A stretch of 58,486 nt of DNA from Enterobacteriaceae bacterium UBA7338 (GTDB taxonomy: Bacteria; Pseudomonadota; Gammaproteobacteria; Enterobacterales; Enterobacteriaceae), in NCBI GenBank assembly GCA_002480085.1, contig DKPJ01000015.1, forward strand, positions 1-58,486, in the 5' to 3' direction. The notes beneath the pieces are model-generated. The model was given only the letters and a program-made list of their open reading frames with translations. It searched no databases and was not told the origin of the DNA. Both the position numbers and the translations under genes were made by a program. Position 1 is the stretch's first letter. Every line of letters starts with the position of its first letter. This document shows, in pieces, positions 1 to 7,861 of the stretch.

Positions 1-326
1 AAGACCCGAACACCTTCCTGCCGAGTCCGGGTAAGATCACCCGCTTCCACGCGCCGGGCGGCTTTGGCGTGCGCTGGGAGTCCCATATTTACGCCGGCTA
101 CACCGTACCGCCGTACTATGACTCCATGATCGGCAAGCTGATCTGCTTCGGCGAGACGCGTGACGTGGCGATTGCCCGCATGAAGAACGCCCTGCAGGAG
201 CTGATCATCGACGGTATCAAAACCAACGTCGAGCTGCAGGCCCGCATCATGAATGACGAGAACTTCCAGCACGGTGGCACCAACATCCACTATCTGGAGA
301 AAAAACTCGGTCTTAACGGTAACTAA
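1..326 (+). CDS. accC: Biotin carboxylase AccC, C-terminal part only
   Basis: The reading frame is open from the first complete codon (position 3) to TAA at 324-326, giving the last ~107 residues of the biotin carboxylase subunit of acetyl-CoA carboxylase. The piece includes WESHIYAGYTVPPYYDSMIG and ends HYLEKKLGLNGN. As I recall E. coli AccC, it is nearly identical over this stretch, so this looks like a housekeeping AccC rather than a distant paralogue. In E. coli accC is followed by yhdT and panF; here a glutamate dehydrogenase follows instead. Whether accB lies upstream cannot be seen. Confidence 0.93.
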   Translation, partial: DPNTFLPSPGKITRFHAPGGFGVRWESHIYAGYTVPPYYDSMIGKLICFGETRDVAIARMKNALQELIIDGIKTNVELQARIMNDENFQHGGTNIHYLEKKLGLNGN

Positions 327-335
327 TTTCTCCCC

Positions 336-360
336 GCCGCCTGCTATCCGGGCGGCTTTT
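336..360 (+). terminator. Intrinsic terminator after accC
   Basis: GCCGCC (336-341) pairs with GGCGGC (351-356) around a 9-nt loop and is followed by TTTTG. It lies 10 nt after the accC stop, so it should separate accC from the downstream dehydrogenase gene. Confidence 0.6.
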
Positions 361-396
361 GCTCCTACACACTGCATAACAGACCGGAGGTGTATA

Positions 397-1668
397 TTGT
401 CTGCACTATCTTACGTGACGGGCGACCGCCACTCAGCCTGGTCGACCTACCTCGCTCAGGTCGAACGCGTCCTGCCACTGCTGGGCGATCTCGGCGACTG
501 GGCCGATACGCTGCGTCACCCGAAGCGCGCCTTGATTGTCGATATCCCGCTGGAGATGGACGATGGTAGCGTGCGCCACTTCGAGGGGTATCGCGTACAG
601 CACAACCTGTCGCGCGGTCCGGGAAAGGGCGGCGTGCGCTTTCACCCGAACGTGACGCTGGAGGAGGTGATGGCCCTCTCGGCGTGGATGACCATCAAGT
701 GCGCCGCGCTAAATCTGCCGTTTGGTGGGGCGAAGGGGGGAATTCGCGTCGATCCCGCCACCCTGTCACAAAAGGAGCTGGAGCGTCTGACGCGCCGCTA
801 CACCAGCGAGATTGGCCTGGTCATCGGCCCGCAGCAGGATATTCCCGCCCCGGACGTAGGCACCAACGCGCAGATCATGGCATGGATGATGGATACCTGG
901 TCGATGAACGTAGGTGCCACCGCCACCGGCGTGGTGACCGGCAAACCGGTACACCTTGGCGGCTCGCTGGGGCGCGTGAAGGCAACGGGCCGCGGCGTAT
1001 TCGTCACCGGCTGCCGTGCGGCGGCTATGCTCGGCATCGACGTTACCCAAAGCCGCGTGGCGGTACAGGGCTTTGGTAACGTTGGCAGCGTCACTGCCGA
1101 GCTGTTTCATGCCCAGGGCGCGAAAGTGGTGGCCGTACAGGATCACAGTGCCACCCTCTATCATGCAGAGGGGCTTGATATCCCGGCGCTCACTGCCTGG
1201 CAGCAGGCGCACGGCAGTATTGCCGAATATCCGGATGCCGATCGCATTGCCGATGAGCACTTCTGGACGCTGGAATATGAGATCCTGGTCCCCGCTGCGC
1301 TGGAGGGGCAGATCACCGCCGCGCGCGCCGAACAGCTCGCCTGCCAGCTGATTCTGGAGGGCGCAAACGGCCCGACGCTGCCCGATGCGGATGATGTGCT
1401 ACAGCAGCGCGGCATTGTGGTGGTACCGGACGTAATCGCTAACGCCGGGGGCGTAACGGTAAGCTATTTCGAGTGGGTACAGGACTTCTCCAGCTTCTTC
1501 TGGAGCGAAGAGGAGATTAACCAGCGTCTCGACGGGATTATGCAGGGAGCCATCGATACCGTCTGGCAGAAAGCGGCGGCGCTGGATACCACGCTGCGTA
1601 CGGCGGCTTACGCTGTGGCCTGTGAGCGTATTTTGTCGGCGAGAAAAGATCGCGGACTGTACCCGTAA
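397..1668 (+). CDS. Glu/Leu/Phe/Val dehydrogenase family protein, probable glutamate dehydrogenase
   Basis: Predicted to deaminate glutamate reversibly to 2-oxoglutarate and ammonia in the cytoplasm. The 423-residue product has the family hallmarks: GPGKGGVRFHP (~75-84), the TIKCA lysine (~101), LPFGGAKGG with the catalytic-loop lysine (~113), and the Rossmann motif VAVQGFGNVGS. I chose the TTG at 397 because GGAGG sits 6 nt upstream. The only in-frame ATG further upstream (253) lies inside accC and would add residues foreign to the family. Just downstream are 5-oxoprolinase genes that yield glutamate, so this enzyme could release ammonia from it. Leucine or another amino acid as substrate is possible. 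Confidence 0.85.
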   Translation: MSALSYVTGDRHSAWSTYLAQVERVLPLLGDLGDWADTLRHPKRALIVDIPLEMDDGSVRHFEGYRVQHNLSRGPGKGGVRFHPNVTLEEVMALSAWMTIKCAALNLPFGGAKGGIRVDPATLSQKELERLTRRYTSEIGLVIGPQQDIPAPDVGTNAQIMAWMMDTWSMNVGATATGVVTGKPVHLGGSLGRVKATGRGVFVTGCRAAAMLGIDVTQSRVAVQGFGNVGSVTAELFHAQGAKVVAVQDHSATLYHAEGLDIPALTAWQQAHGSIAEYPDADRIADEHFWTLEYEILVPAALEGQITAARAEQLACQLILEGANGPTLPDADDVLQQRGIVVVPDVIANAGGVTVSYFEWVQDFSSFFWSEEEINQRLDGIMQGAIDTVWQKAAALDTTLRTAAYAVACERILSARKDRGLYP

Positions 1669-1675
1669 ATTTATA

Positions 1676-1698
1676 CAGGGCCAGCGCGACTGGCCCTG
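1676..1698. terminator. Perfect 9-bp inverted repeat between convergent genes
   Basis: CAGGGCCAG and CTGGCCCTG flank a 5-nt loop in the 35-bp gap between the convergent dehydrogenase and DMT genes. The position suits a bidirectional terminator, but neither side carries a strong T run. Confidence 0.5.
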
Positions 1699-1703
1699 GC
1701 GTT

Positions 1704-2621
1704 TCACCGCGAACGTACAATATGGCCCTTGCGCTGGCGCTGGTCGCTCCAGATGGCAAAGATGCCAGCCAGTGCCACGATTGACGCTCCCATTAGCGTC
1801 GATGTTCCCGGCAGGCTGTCGAGAAGCAGATAGCCAATCACCATCGACCATACCAGCGTGGTGTAATCAAAGGGTGCCAGCAGCGAGGCGTCGGTATAGC
1901 GCAGGCTGAGGGTGACCAGAATCTGCGCCATGCCGCCGAAAAATCCGCATCCCACCAGCAGCAGGAGCTGCATCGGCGTAGGCATACGCCAGCCGAACAG
2001 CGCCGTCGCCAGGCCAATCAGCGTCGTCATCAGCGAAAAGTAGAAAACAATAGCGCCGGGCTTCTCTACGCCATTAAGAAAGCGGATCTGCACGTTGGAG
2101 GTCGCGGAGCAAAGCGCGGCGATCAGCGCAAACAGCGCGCCGAGACCTGCTCCAGTGCGCGCGCCATCGGCGGAGAAGAGGGAGCCGCTGGCAGTGAGGT
2201 TCGCCGACAGCATAATCACAATCCCGGAGAAGCCCACCACCACCGCCAGCCAGCGCGAAAAACGGACGGTCTCTTTTAATAGCAGAGCCGCCATGATGAC
2301 GGTAAACAGTGGGGCGGCATAGCTGATGGCCGTCGCGTCGGCGAGCGAAATATAGACCAGCGCCAGGTAATTAAAATACATCCCGCCGGTACCGGAAAAG
2401 CCACGGATAAAATGGCCGAAAATATTGCGCGTTTTAATACTGTCGAGAATGTTGCCCTGCATCTTTAACCAGACCAGCAGGGGAAACATAGCGACAAACG
2501 AGCGGAAAAAGATCACTTCACCGGTTGGAATAGCACCCTGCAAACCTTTAACGCACGCCAGCATTAACGTTGCACATAAGGCCGATACTATCTTCAGGGT
2601 AACGCCCACTCTGGCATTCAT
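1704..2621 (-). CDS. EamA/DMT-family inner-membrane transporter
   Basis: The 305-residue protein is almost entirely hydrophobic, with about ten membrane segments arranged as two EamA halves. The first half contains IPTGEVIFFRSFVAMFPLLV and the second begins around the run of small residues near residue 160. The length and layout are usual for the drug/metabolite transporter superfamily, many of which export amino acids or related metabolites. It is transcribed convergently with the dehydrogenase and divergently from the amino-acid binding protein. The cargo cannot be read from the sequence; the neighbourhood suggests an amino acid or its derivative, which is inference only. Confidence 0.8.
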   Translation of the reverse strand: MNARVGVTLKIVSALCATLMLACVKGLQGAIPTGEVIFFRSFVAMFPLLVWLKMQGNILDSIKTRNIFGHFIRGFSGTGGMYFNYLALVYISLADATAISYAAPLFTVIMAALLLKETVRFSRWLAVVVGFSGIVIMLSANLTASGSLFSADGARTGAGLGALFALIAALCSATSNVQIRFLNGVEKPGAIVFYFSLMTTLIGLATALFGWRMPTPMQLLLLVGCGFFGGMAQILVTLSLRYTDASLLAPFDYTTLVWSMVIGYLLLDSLPGTSTLMGASIVALAGIFAIWSDQRQRKGHIVRSR

Positions 2622-2916
2622 TAATTACTTACCTTTATTTCGGAGGGGAGGAGGCGCAGGAGCACGCCGGGTCAGGGTTACCTTATGGCGGAGGAAGAAG
2701 GGCTGATAACACTGTTTTGTTTTACCCTGATAGTTTTTGCTTATTACCGCGTTGTCATATAAATCCCCTATCTCCCGACAGGGTTTCCCTCTTACCTCAG
2801 CAAAATCAAAGCCGATATAGTCGCTTTACATCGACATTAAGATGCATACCACACCTGTCTGCTCTGCGCGCCGTGCTGACCGCCTGCCGCGAAAGTGACT
2901 ACAAGGGGAAACAAGC

Positions 2917-3756
2917 ATGACAATGAAGCGTTACTCTTATTTTGCGCTGGCGTTACCGATGCTGATGGCGATGACATCCGCAAAAGCCGATCTGCTGTCG
3001 GACATCACCTCGCGCGGCGAGCTGAAGTGCGCCGTGTACTCTGATGTACCGCCGTTCTCCTCGCCGGATCCGCAGACCCGCCAGCTTGTAGGGATGGATG
3101 TGGATCTCTGCAATGCATTAGCCAAACAGATGGGCGTGAAACTGCAGCTGATGCCAACCTCGGTAGAGGCGCGCATCGCGGTGATCGCCACCGGGCGTGC
3201 CGACGTGCTGGTCGCCAACCTGGCCTACACCAAAACTCGCGGCAACCAGATCCAGTTCAGCGACCCCTATTATGTTGCTAAAGAGATGCTGCTGGTGAAA
3301 GAGGCTAACGCCGGTAAAACCCTCGCGGACTTCAAAGGCAAACGGATCAGCGCCACCAAAGGCACCACGTCAGAGCAGTCCATTGTGCTGAAGGGTGGCA
3401 AGCCGGTCACCTTCCAGGACGCCGCCTCCGCCTTCCTCGCGCTGCAGCAGAATAAAGCGGTGGGCTTTGTTACCAATACCATGACCGGCATTAAGATGAT
3501 CTCCCAGGCGAAAAAGGATGGCATCAACCTGGCGATGATCCCGGAGCCGATGGCGCTGGAGCCAATTGGTGTCGGGATGAAGCGCGGCGAGCCGCAGCTG
3601 CTGGCCAGCGTTAACAGCAGCCTGAAGGCGATGGATGACAACGGCACTATAGATAAAATCTGGGATACCTGGATTGGACCCAACACCGAATACAAAATGG
3701 TGCGGGAGGAGCGCGTTCAGCCCCTTGCCAGCCTGAAATTCGAGCCGCTGGAATAA
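2917..3756 (+). CDS. Amino-acid ABC transporter periplasmic binding protein (family 3)
   Basis: This 279-residue protein has an export signal (MTMKRYSYFALALPMLMAMT, then SAKA, cleaved around residue 25). The mature part is typical of bacterial family 3 binding proteins: RGELKCAVYSDVPPFS, LVGMDVDLCNALAKQMGV, and ADVLVANLAYTKTRGNQI. An ATG two codons in (2923) is an alternative start; AAGGGGA precedes both. It is the first gene of a tight cluster with pxpB (2 nt apart), pxpC and pxpA. No permease is adjacent. The permease and ATPase genes at 10241-12444 lack a binding protein, so the two sets probably form one importer. Confidence 0.88.
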   Translation: MTMKRYSYFALALPMLMAMTSAKADLLSDITSRGELKCAVYSDVPPFSSPDPQTRQLVGMDVDLCNALAKQMGVKLQLMPTSVEARIAVIATGRADVLVANLAYTKTRGNQIQFSDPYYVAKEMLLVKEANAGKTLADFKGKRISATKGTTSEQSIVLKGGKPVTFQDAASAFLALQQNKAVGFVTNTMTGIKMISQAKKDGINLAMIPEPMALEPIGVGMKRGEPQLLASVNSSLKAMDDNGTIDKIWDTWIGPNTEYKMVREERVQPLASLKFEPLE

Positions 3757-3758
3757 TC

Positions 3759-4460
3759 ATGAATTTGCTGTCGCATACACTGTCTGCGCCCCTGCCAGCA
3801 GCAGGGGCAGAGGAGGCGCGGCTCTCGACGATGGGCAGTCGCGCCTGGCTGGTAGAGGCTCCCGGCGCATTCGATCTTCCGGCACAGCGGCGCATCTGGT
3901 CGCTGGCACAAATGTTAAATCAGTACGAGGACGTGGAGGCGCTCATCCCCGGCGTCACCAACCTGCTGGTGCTGCTGCGCGCTACGCCGGAGAACCCGGG
4001 GGAGATAGCGCAGCGGCTGCGCGAGCTGTGGCTGACGGCGCAGGCGGTGGATCCTCAGGGCAAGCTGATTGAGATCCCCGTCTGTTACGGCGGCGAACAT
4101 GCCACCGATCTGGAGGCCGTCTGCCAGCATACCGGCTTTTCACCGCGCGAGGTGATTCGTCGCCACTACCAGGGGCGCTATACGGTGTTTGCGCTGGGCA
4201 GCGCGCCGGGCTTTGGCTATCTGCACGGTCTCGATCCGCAGCTGGCGACGCCACGCAAAAAAGTGCCTTCGCTCAATATGCTGAAAGGGACCGTCACCAT
4301 CGGCGGCCCACAGGCGGGCGTATCGGTGCTGACCGGGCCTAACGGCTGGAATGCGATTGGCTACGCGGAGATTGAGGTGTTCGATCCCTGGGCCGAGATC
4401 CCTGCGTTAATGGCACCCGGCGACACCATTCGCTTCGTTCCCGAGAGGATTGAGCTGTGA
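3759..4460 (+). CDS. pxpB: 5-oxoprolinase subunit PxpB (KipI-like)
   Basis: PxpB, PxpC and PxpA together hydrolyse 5-oxoproline (pyroglutamate) to glutamate using ATP. The 233-residue product matches the KipI / allophanate hydrolase subunit 1 family: IPVCYGGEHATDLEAVCQHT (~108-127), FALGSAPGFGYLHGLD, the TPRKKVPS segment, and GGPQAGVSVLTGPNGWNAIG near the C-terminus. The gene follows the binding-protein stop by 2 nt and its own stop overlaps the pxpC start (ATGA-type overlap), so translation is probably coupled. The name allophanate hydrolase subunit is the older label; with pxpC and pxpA alongside, 5-oxoprolinase is the better reading. Confidence 0.92.
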   Translation: MNLLSHTLSAPLPAAGAEEARLSTMGSRAWLVEAPGAFDLPAQRRIWSLAQMLNQYEDVEALIPGVTNLLVLLRATPENPGEIAQRLRELWLTAQAVDPQGKLIEIPVCYGGEHATDLEAVCQHTGFSPREVIRRHYQGRYTVFALGSAPGFGYLHGLDPQLATPRKKVPSLNMLKGTVTIGGPQAGVSVLTGPNGWNAIGYAEIEVFDPWAEIPALMAPGDTIRFVPERIEL

Positions 4461-5443
4461 TTAAGATTGAGCAAAGTGGCGCGCTAAATACCGTACAGGA
4501 TCTTGGCCGCAGCGCCTGGCGTCATCTTGGCGTCTCGGTCAGCGGCGTGATGGATTCGCTGGCGCTGCGGGCGGGCAATATCCTGCTGGATAACGCGGAA
4601 AATGCCGCGGCCATCGAGGTGCAGATGTTCCCGTTCCGGGTACGTTTCCTGGCGGATACCCGCATTGCCATCACCGGCGCGGACTGCCGTGCGCGGCTGG
4701 ACGGTGTGGATCTGCCCGCGTGGTGGGCCTGCAACGTGCGCGAAGGTGAGACGCTGGAGCTGCGCTATCCGCGCAGCGGCGCGCGTGGCTATCTCTGCGT
4801 GGCAGGGGGAATCGACGTACCGCCCGTGCTGGGATCGCGCAGCACTGCGCTACGCGGCAGCTTTGGCGGCTTTGAGGGACGTCCCCTGCAGAAGGGGGAC
4901 GTGCTAAAGAGCGGCGCGGCCTCAGCGGCAGCGCTGCCTGCCGGGGGCATCGGCGTCGAGCCGCCGGAACAGGCGCTGCAGGCTCACTTCCCGCGTCACC
5001 CGGATGGCCTGGCGCAGATACGCGCCATCCCCTCCGGCGAATACTCGCTATTTGCTGCCGATGCCGAACGTTTCTGGCAACAGCCGTGGAAGGTGTCGCT
5101 GCAGAGCAACCGCACTGGCTACCGGCTGGCGGGCGAACCGATCCTGCCCTCCCGCAGCGTGGAGATGCGCTCCTACGGTTTGATCCCTGGGATCGTGCAG
5201 GTGCCGCCAGCGGGTGAACCCATTATTCAGCTTAGCGATGCCAACACCGCTGGCGGGTATCCCAAAATAGCCTGCGTGATCGAAGAGGATTTATGGCGGC
5301 TGGGACAGATTCAGCCCGGCCAGTCGATTCAACTGGTGCAGAGCGACGCCCAGGGAGCCATCGCCGCGAAAAAGGCGCTTGATGGCTGGCTGCAGCTTCT
5401 GCACAACAGCGTTACGCCGTTTAAGAACGTGGTGGGCTTATAA
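4457..5443 (+). CDS. pxpC: 5-oxoprolinase subunit PxpC (KipA-like)
   Basis: The 328-residue product has the biotin-dependent-carboxyltransferase-like fold of the KipA / allophanate hydrolase subunit 2 family. Visible marks are NTVQDLGRSAWRHLGVSVSG at the N-terminus, VMDSLALRAGNILLDNAENA, YLCVAGGIDVPPVLGSRST (~110-128), and the SNRTGYRL and PPAGEPIIQLSDANTAGGYP segments in the C-terminal half. It acts with PxpB and PxpA in ATP-driven opening of 5-oxoproline. It overlaps pxpB by 4 nt and is followed by pxpA after 10 nt. The same fold recurs inside the guanidine carboxylase at 31554-35165. Confidence 0.92.
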   Translation: MIKIEQSGALNTVQDLGRSAWRHLGVSVSGVMDSLALRAGNILLDNAENAAAIEVQMFPFRVRFLADTRIAITGADCRARLDGVDLPAWWACNVREGETLELRYPRSGARGYLCVAGGIDVPPVLGSRSTALRGSFGGFEGRPLQKGDVLKSGAASAAALPAGGIGVEPPEQALQAHFPRHPDGLAQIRAIPSGEYSLFAADAERFWQQPWKVSLQSNRTGYRLAGEPILPSRSVEMRSYGLIPGIVQVPPAGEPIIQLSDANTAGGYPKIACVIEEDLWRLGQIQPGQSIQLVQSDAQGAIAAKKALDGWLQLLHNSVTPFKNVVGL

Positions 5444-5453
5444 GGAAGCAACA

Positions 5454-6224
5454 ATGAAGATTGATGTGAACTCAGATATGGGTGAGGGCTTTGGCGCCTA
5501 CCAGCTGTGCGATGATGCCGCGCTGATGAAGATTGTCTCCTCTGCCAACATCGCCTGCGGATTTCACGCTGGCGATCCGGCGATCATGACGCGGATGGTG
5601 CGGCTGGCGAAAGCGCACGGCGTCGGCATCGGCGCGCATCCGGGCTTCCCCGATCGCCAGGGCTTTGGCCGCCGGGAGCTGCCCTATACGCCCGAGGAGA
5701 TTTGCCAGCAGGTGGTGTATCAGGTTGGGGCGCTGAGTGCCATTGCCCGCGTCGAGGGCGTACGGGTAGCGCACGTCAGCTTTCACGCCGCGATGGGCAA
5801 TATCATCAACCGCGACGAGGCGCTGGCGCTGCGGGTGATGCAGGCTATCGCCCGGATTGATAGCGCGCTGATTATCTTCTCCCAGCCCGACACCATTATT
5901 GAGCGAGCGGCGAAGGCGGCGGGGCTGCAAAGCCTGACGCTGTTCCTCGCCGACCGCGCCTATGACAGCGAAGGCCGTCTGGTGCCGCGCGGTATTCCCG
6001 GCTCGGTCATCAAGGAGGAGGCCGCGGTGCGCACCCGCGTGCGCCAGTTCCTGGAGCAGGGTACCGTGACCACCTTTGACGGCGGCACGCTACCGGTTCG
6101 CGCCCGCTCGATTCTCATCCATAGCGATACGCCCGGTTCGCTGGCGCTGGCCACCCTGGTGCGCAGCGAAATCGAAGCCAGCGGTGCCAGCGTTGCACCC
6201 GCCACTGACGTGTTGGCGCAGTAA
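5454..6224 (+). CDS. pxpA: 5-oxoprolinase subunit PxpA (LamB/YcsF family)
   Basis: The 256-residue product begins MKIDVNSDMGEGFGAYQLCD, the hallmark of the LamB/YcsF family, followed by SANIACGFHAGDP and GIGAHPGFPDRQGFGRR. These carry the conserved acidic and histidine residues of the active site. PxpA works with PxpBC to produce L-glutamate from 5-oxoproline. I chose the ATG at 5454 because AAGGA lies 8 nt upstream and it begins the conserved N-terminus; the open frame extends back into pxpC. It is the last gene of the SBP-pxpBCA unit, followed within 15 nt by a strong terminator. Confidence 0.93.
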   Translation: MKIDVNSDMGEGFGAYQLCDDAALMKIVSSANIACGFHAGDPAIMTRMVRLAKAHGVGIGAHPGFPDRQGFGRRELPYTPEEICQQVVYQVGALSAIARVEGVRVAHVSFHAAMGNIINRDEALALRVMQAIARIDSALIIFSQPDTIIERAAKAAGLQSLTLFLADRAYDSEGRLVPRGIPGSVIKEEAAVRTRVRQFLEQGTVTTFDGGTLPVRARSILIHSDTPGSLALATLVRSEIEASGASVAPATDVLAQ

Positions 6225-6238
6225 CCGCCAGCTACCAT

Positions 6239-6274
6239 AAAAAAACCGGGGTCATATGCGACCCCGGTTTTTTT
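6239..6274. terminator. Bidirectional intrinsic terminator between pxpA and the aminotransferase gene
   Basis: AACCGGGGTC (6244-6253) pairs perfectly with GACCCCGGTT (6260-6269) around the loop ATATGC. An A run precedes it and a T run follows, so it should end transcription from both convergent genes. Confidence 0.92.
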
Positions 6275-6288
6275 ATCTCTGCTGTTTC

Positions 6289-7491
6289 TTAACGACACCC
6301 TGCACAGAAGGCAGCGATACGATCGCAGCCCGCTTGCAGGCGCTCCATGCTGGTGGCATATGAGAGGCGGAAATAGGGGCTCATGCCGTAGGCCGCCCCC
6401 TGAACCGTGACCACGTGTTGCTCTTCAATCAGCGCCATCACAAAGTCAGCGTCGCTGCCGATCTTACGGCCGCCCGCGCTGGTCTTACCGATAAAGTTGC
6501 TCATATTAACAAACAGATAGAACGCACCCTGCGGTGTATGGCAGCTCAGCCCCGGCGTGGCGGCCAGACGCGCCAGCACATAGTCGCGACGCTCACGATA
6601 GATCGCCGCCCGCTCCTGCAGCAGATCCTGTGGACCATCCAGCACGGCAACTGCCGCCGCCTGGGTCAGGGTAGTGACGCCGCCGCTGTTCTGTGTATTG
6701 ACGTTGCTCATCGCCTTAATCAGCGGCATCGGGCCACCGCAAAAGCCAAGACGCCAGCCGGTCATGGAGTAGGCCTTGGAGACGCCGTTTACCGTCAGCA
6801 CACGATCGTAGAGGCGCGGCTCCACCTGCGCCAGGGTCCAGAACTTCACGCCGTCATAGACCAGATGCTCATAGATGTCGTCAGTCAGGATCCACACCTG
6901 CGGATGGCGCAGCAGCACCTGGCCTAGCGCCAGTAGCTCATCATAGGTCGCCACCGAGCCGGTCGGGTTGCTGGGGTAGTTGAGCAGCAGCCATTTGGTG
7001 TGCGGCGTGATGGCCGCTTCCAGGTCGGCGGGCAGCGGCTTAAAGCCATTCTCCTCGTAGCAGGCCACCGGCACCGGCGTGCCGCCAGCAAACTTCACGA
7101 TATCGGCGTAGCTTATCCATGACGGCGTAGGGATCACCACCTCGTCACCCGGATTAATGGTTGCCAGCATGGCGTTAAAGATGATCTGCTTAGCACCGCC
7201 CGCCGTCAGGATCTGGCTAACGTCGTAGTGCAGCTCGTTGTCGCGCAGAAATTTGCGCTGAATGGCGGCGCGCAGCGCGGGTGTCCCATCGGTGGGAGGG
7301 TAACGGGTATCTCCGGCGCGAGCGGCCGCGTAGGCAGCTTCCGTCGCATGTTCCGGCGTCGGGAAATCAGGCTCCCCTGTGGAGAGTCCAACGACGTCAA
7401 TGCCCTGGGCGGCAAGGTCGCGCGCCTTTTGCGTCATGGCGACGGAGGCAGAAACGGCAACATTCTTCAGACGATCGGCAATTTCAGGCAT
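6289..7491 (-). CDS. PLP-dependent class I aminotransferase (aspartate aminotransferase type)
   Basis: This 400-residue fold-type I aminotransferase shows DVVGLSTGEPDFPTPEHA (~35-52), LLNYPSNPTGS (cofactor and substrate asparagine), ILTDDIYEHLVYDG (PLP aspartate and tyrosine), and NGVSKAYSMTGWRLGF, whose lysine forms the Schiff base. The C-terminal FRLSYATS supplies the carboxylate-binding arginine. It belongs to the aspartate/aromatic aminotransferase 1b group, which usually uses glutamate/2-oxoglutarate. It is convergent with pxpA and divergent from the Nac-like gene across a 370-bp gap, so the regulator may control it. The amino-acid partner is unknown. Confidence 0.9.
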   Translation of the reverse strand: MPEIADRLKNVAVSASVAMTQKARDLAAQGIDVVGLSTGEPDFPTPEHATEAAYAAARAGDTRYPPTDGTPALRAAIQRKFLRDNELHYDVSQILTAGGAKQIIFNAMLATINPGDEVVIPTPSWISYADIVKFAGGTPVPVACYEENGFKPLPADLEAAITPHTKWLLLNYPSNPTGSVATYDELLALGQVLLRHPQVWILTDDIYEHLVYDGVKFWTLAQVEPRLYDRVLTVNGVSKAYSMTGWRLGFCGGPMPLIKAMSNVNTQNSGGVTTLTQAAAVAVLDGPQDLLQERAAIYRERRDYVLARLAATPGLSCHTPQGAFYLFVNMSNFIGKTSAGGRKIGSDADFVMALIEEQHVVTVQGAAYGMSPYFRLSYATSMERLQAGCDRIAAFCAGCR

Positions 7492-7695
7492 GGTGCAGCA
7501 TTCCAGGTTGCAAGGTCAGCAAAAAAAGCCGCGCGGCAAAGACGAGCCTGCGATACACGCGGCGACAGGTGTTAACAGCCACAAAAGATGACGTGAGGAG
7601 AGGATAGGGCGAGGCGCAGGCGCGTCGTTAATAGCGCTTTGTTGTGGTGACATAACACAACGCAATGGCTGGAAGGCAGATAAAGGGCTGTTTTA

Positions 7696-7712
7696 TGCAC
7701 CAGCATGGTGCG
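7696..7712 (+). promoter_or_regulatory. NtrC-type binding palindrome upstream of the Nac-like gene
   Basis: TGCACC-AGCAT-GGTGCG matches the enteric NtrC (GlnG) consensus TGCACY-N5-GGTGCA at all but the last base. It lies 12 bp before a -24/-12 element. In the rest of the 370-bp gap between the aminotransferase and the Nac-like gene I see no ORF, and no sigma-54 element on the minus strand. Confidence 0.65.
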
Positions 7713-7723
7713 CTTAGGCCGTT

Positions 7724-7739
7724 CGGCAATGCCGTTGCG
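7724..7739 (+). promoter_or_regulatory. Sigma-54-like -24/-12 promoter of the Nac-like gene
   Basis: CGGCAATGCCGTTGCG has GG and GC exactly 10 nt apart and a TTGC -12 box; the first base deviates from the consensus TGGCAC-N5-TTGCW. It would start transcription about 110 nt before the ATG at 7862. Klebsiella nac is itself sigma-54/NtrC dependent, which fits. Confidence 0.5.
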
Positions 7740-7861
7740 TAATATGTGCTTTCGGTTTTTTCAACAAATACGTTGATTTATAAGGCGGGCTTTTACAAAA
7801 CTAACTTCTGGCATCGATTTTGCGTGGCACAACACATCTCTACCGAACCGAGGCCGTGGCT

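Noticed and set aside
253..396. Long upstream extension of the glutamate dehydrogenase frame from ATG 253
   Set aside because: It overlaps accC in another frame, lacks a ribosome-binding site and adds residues without family similarity; TTG 397 has GGAGG at the right distance.
2717..2920. 67-codon ORF before the amino-acid binding protein
   Set aside because: It has no ribosome-binding site or family likeness and lies in the untranslated region before the binding protein.
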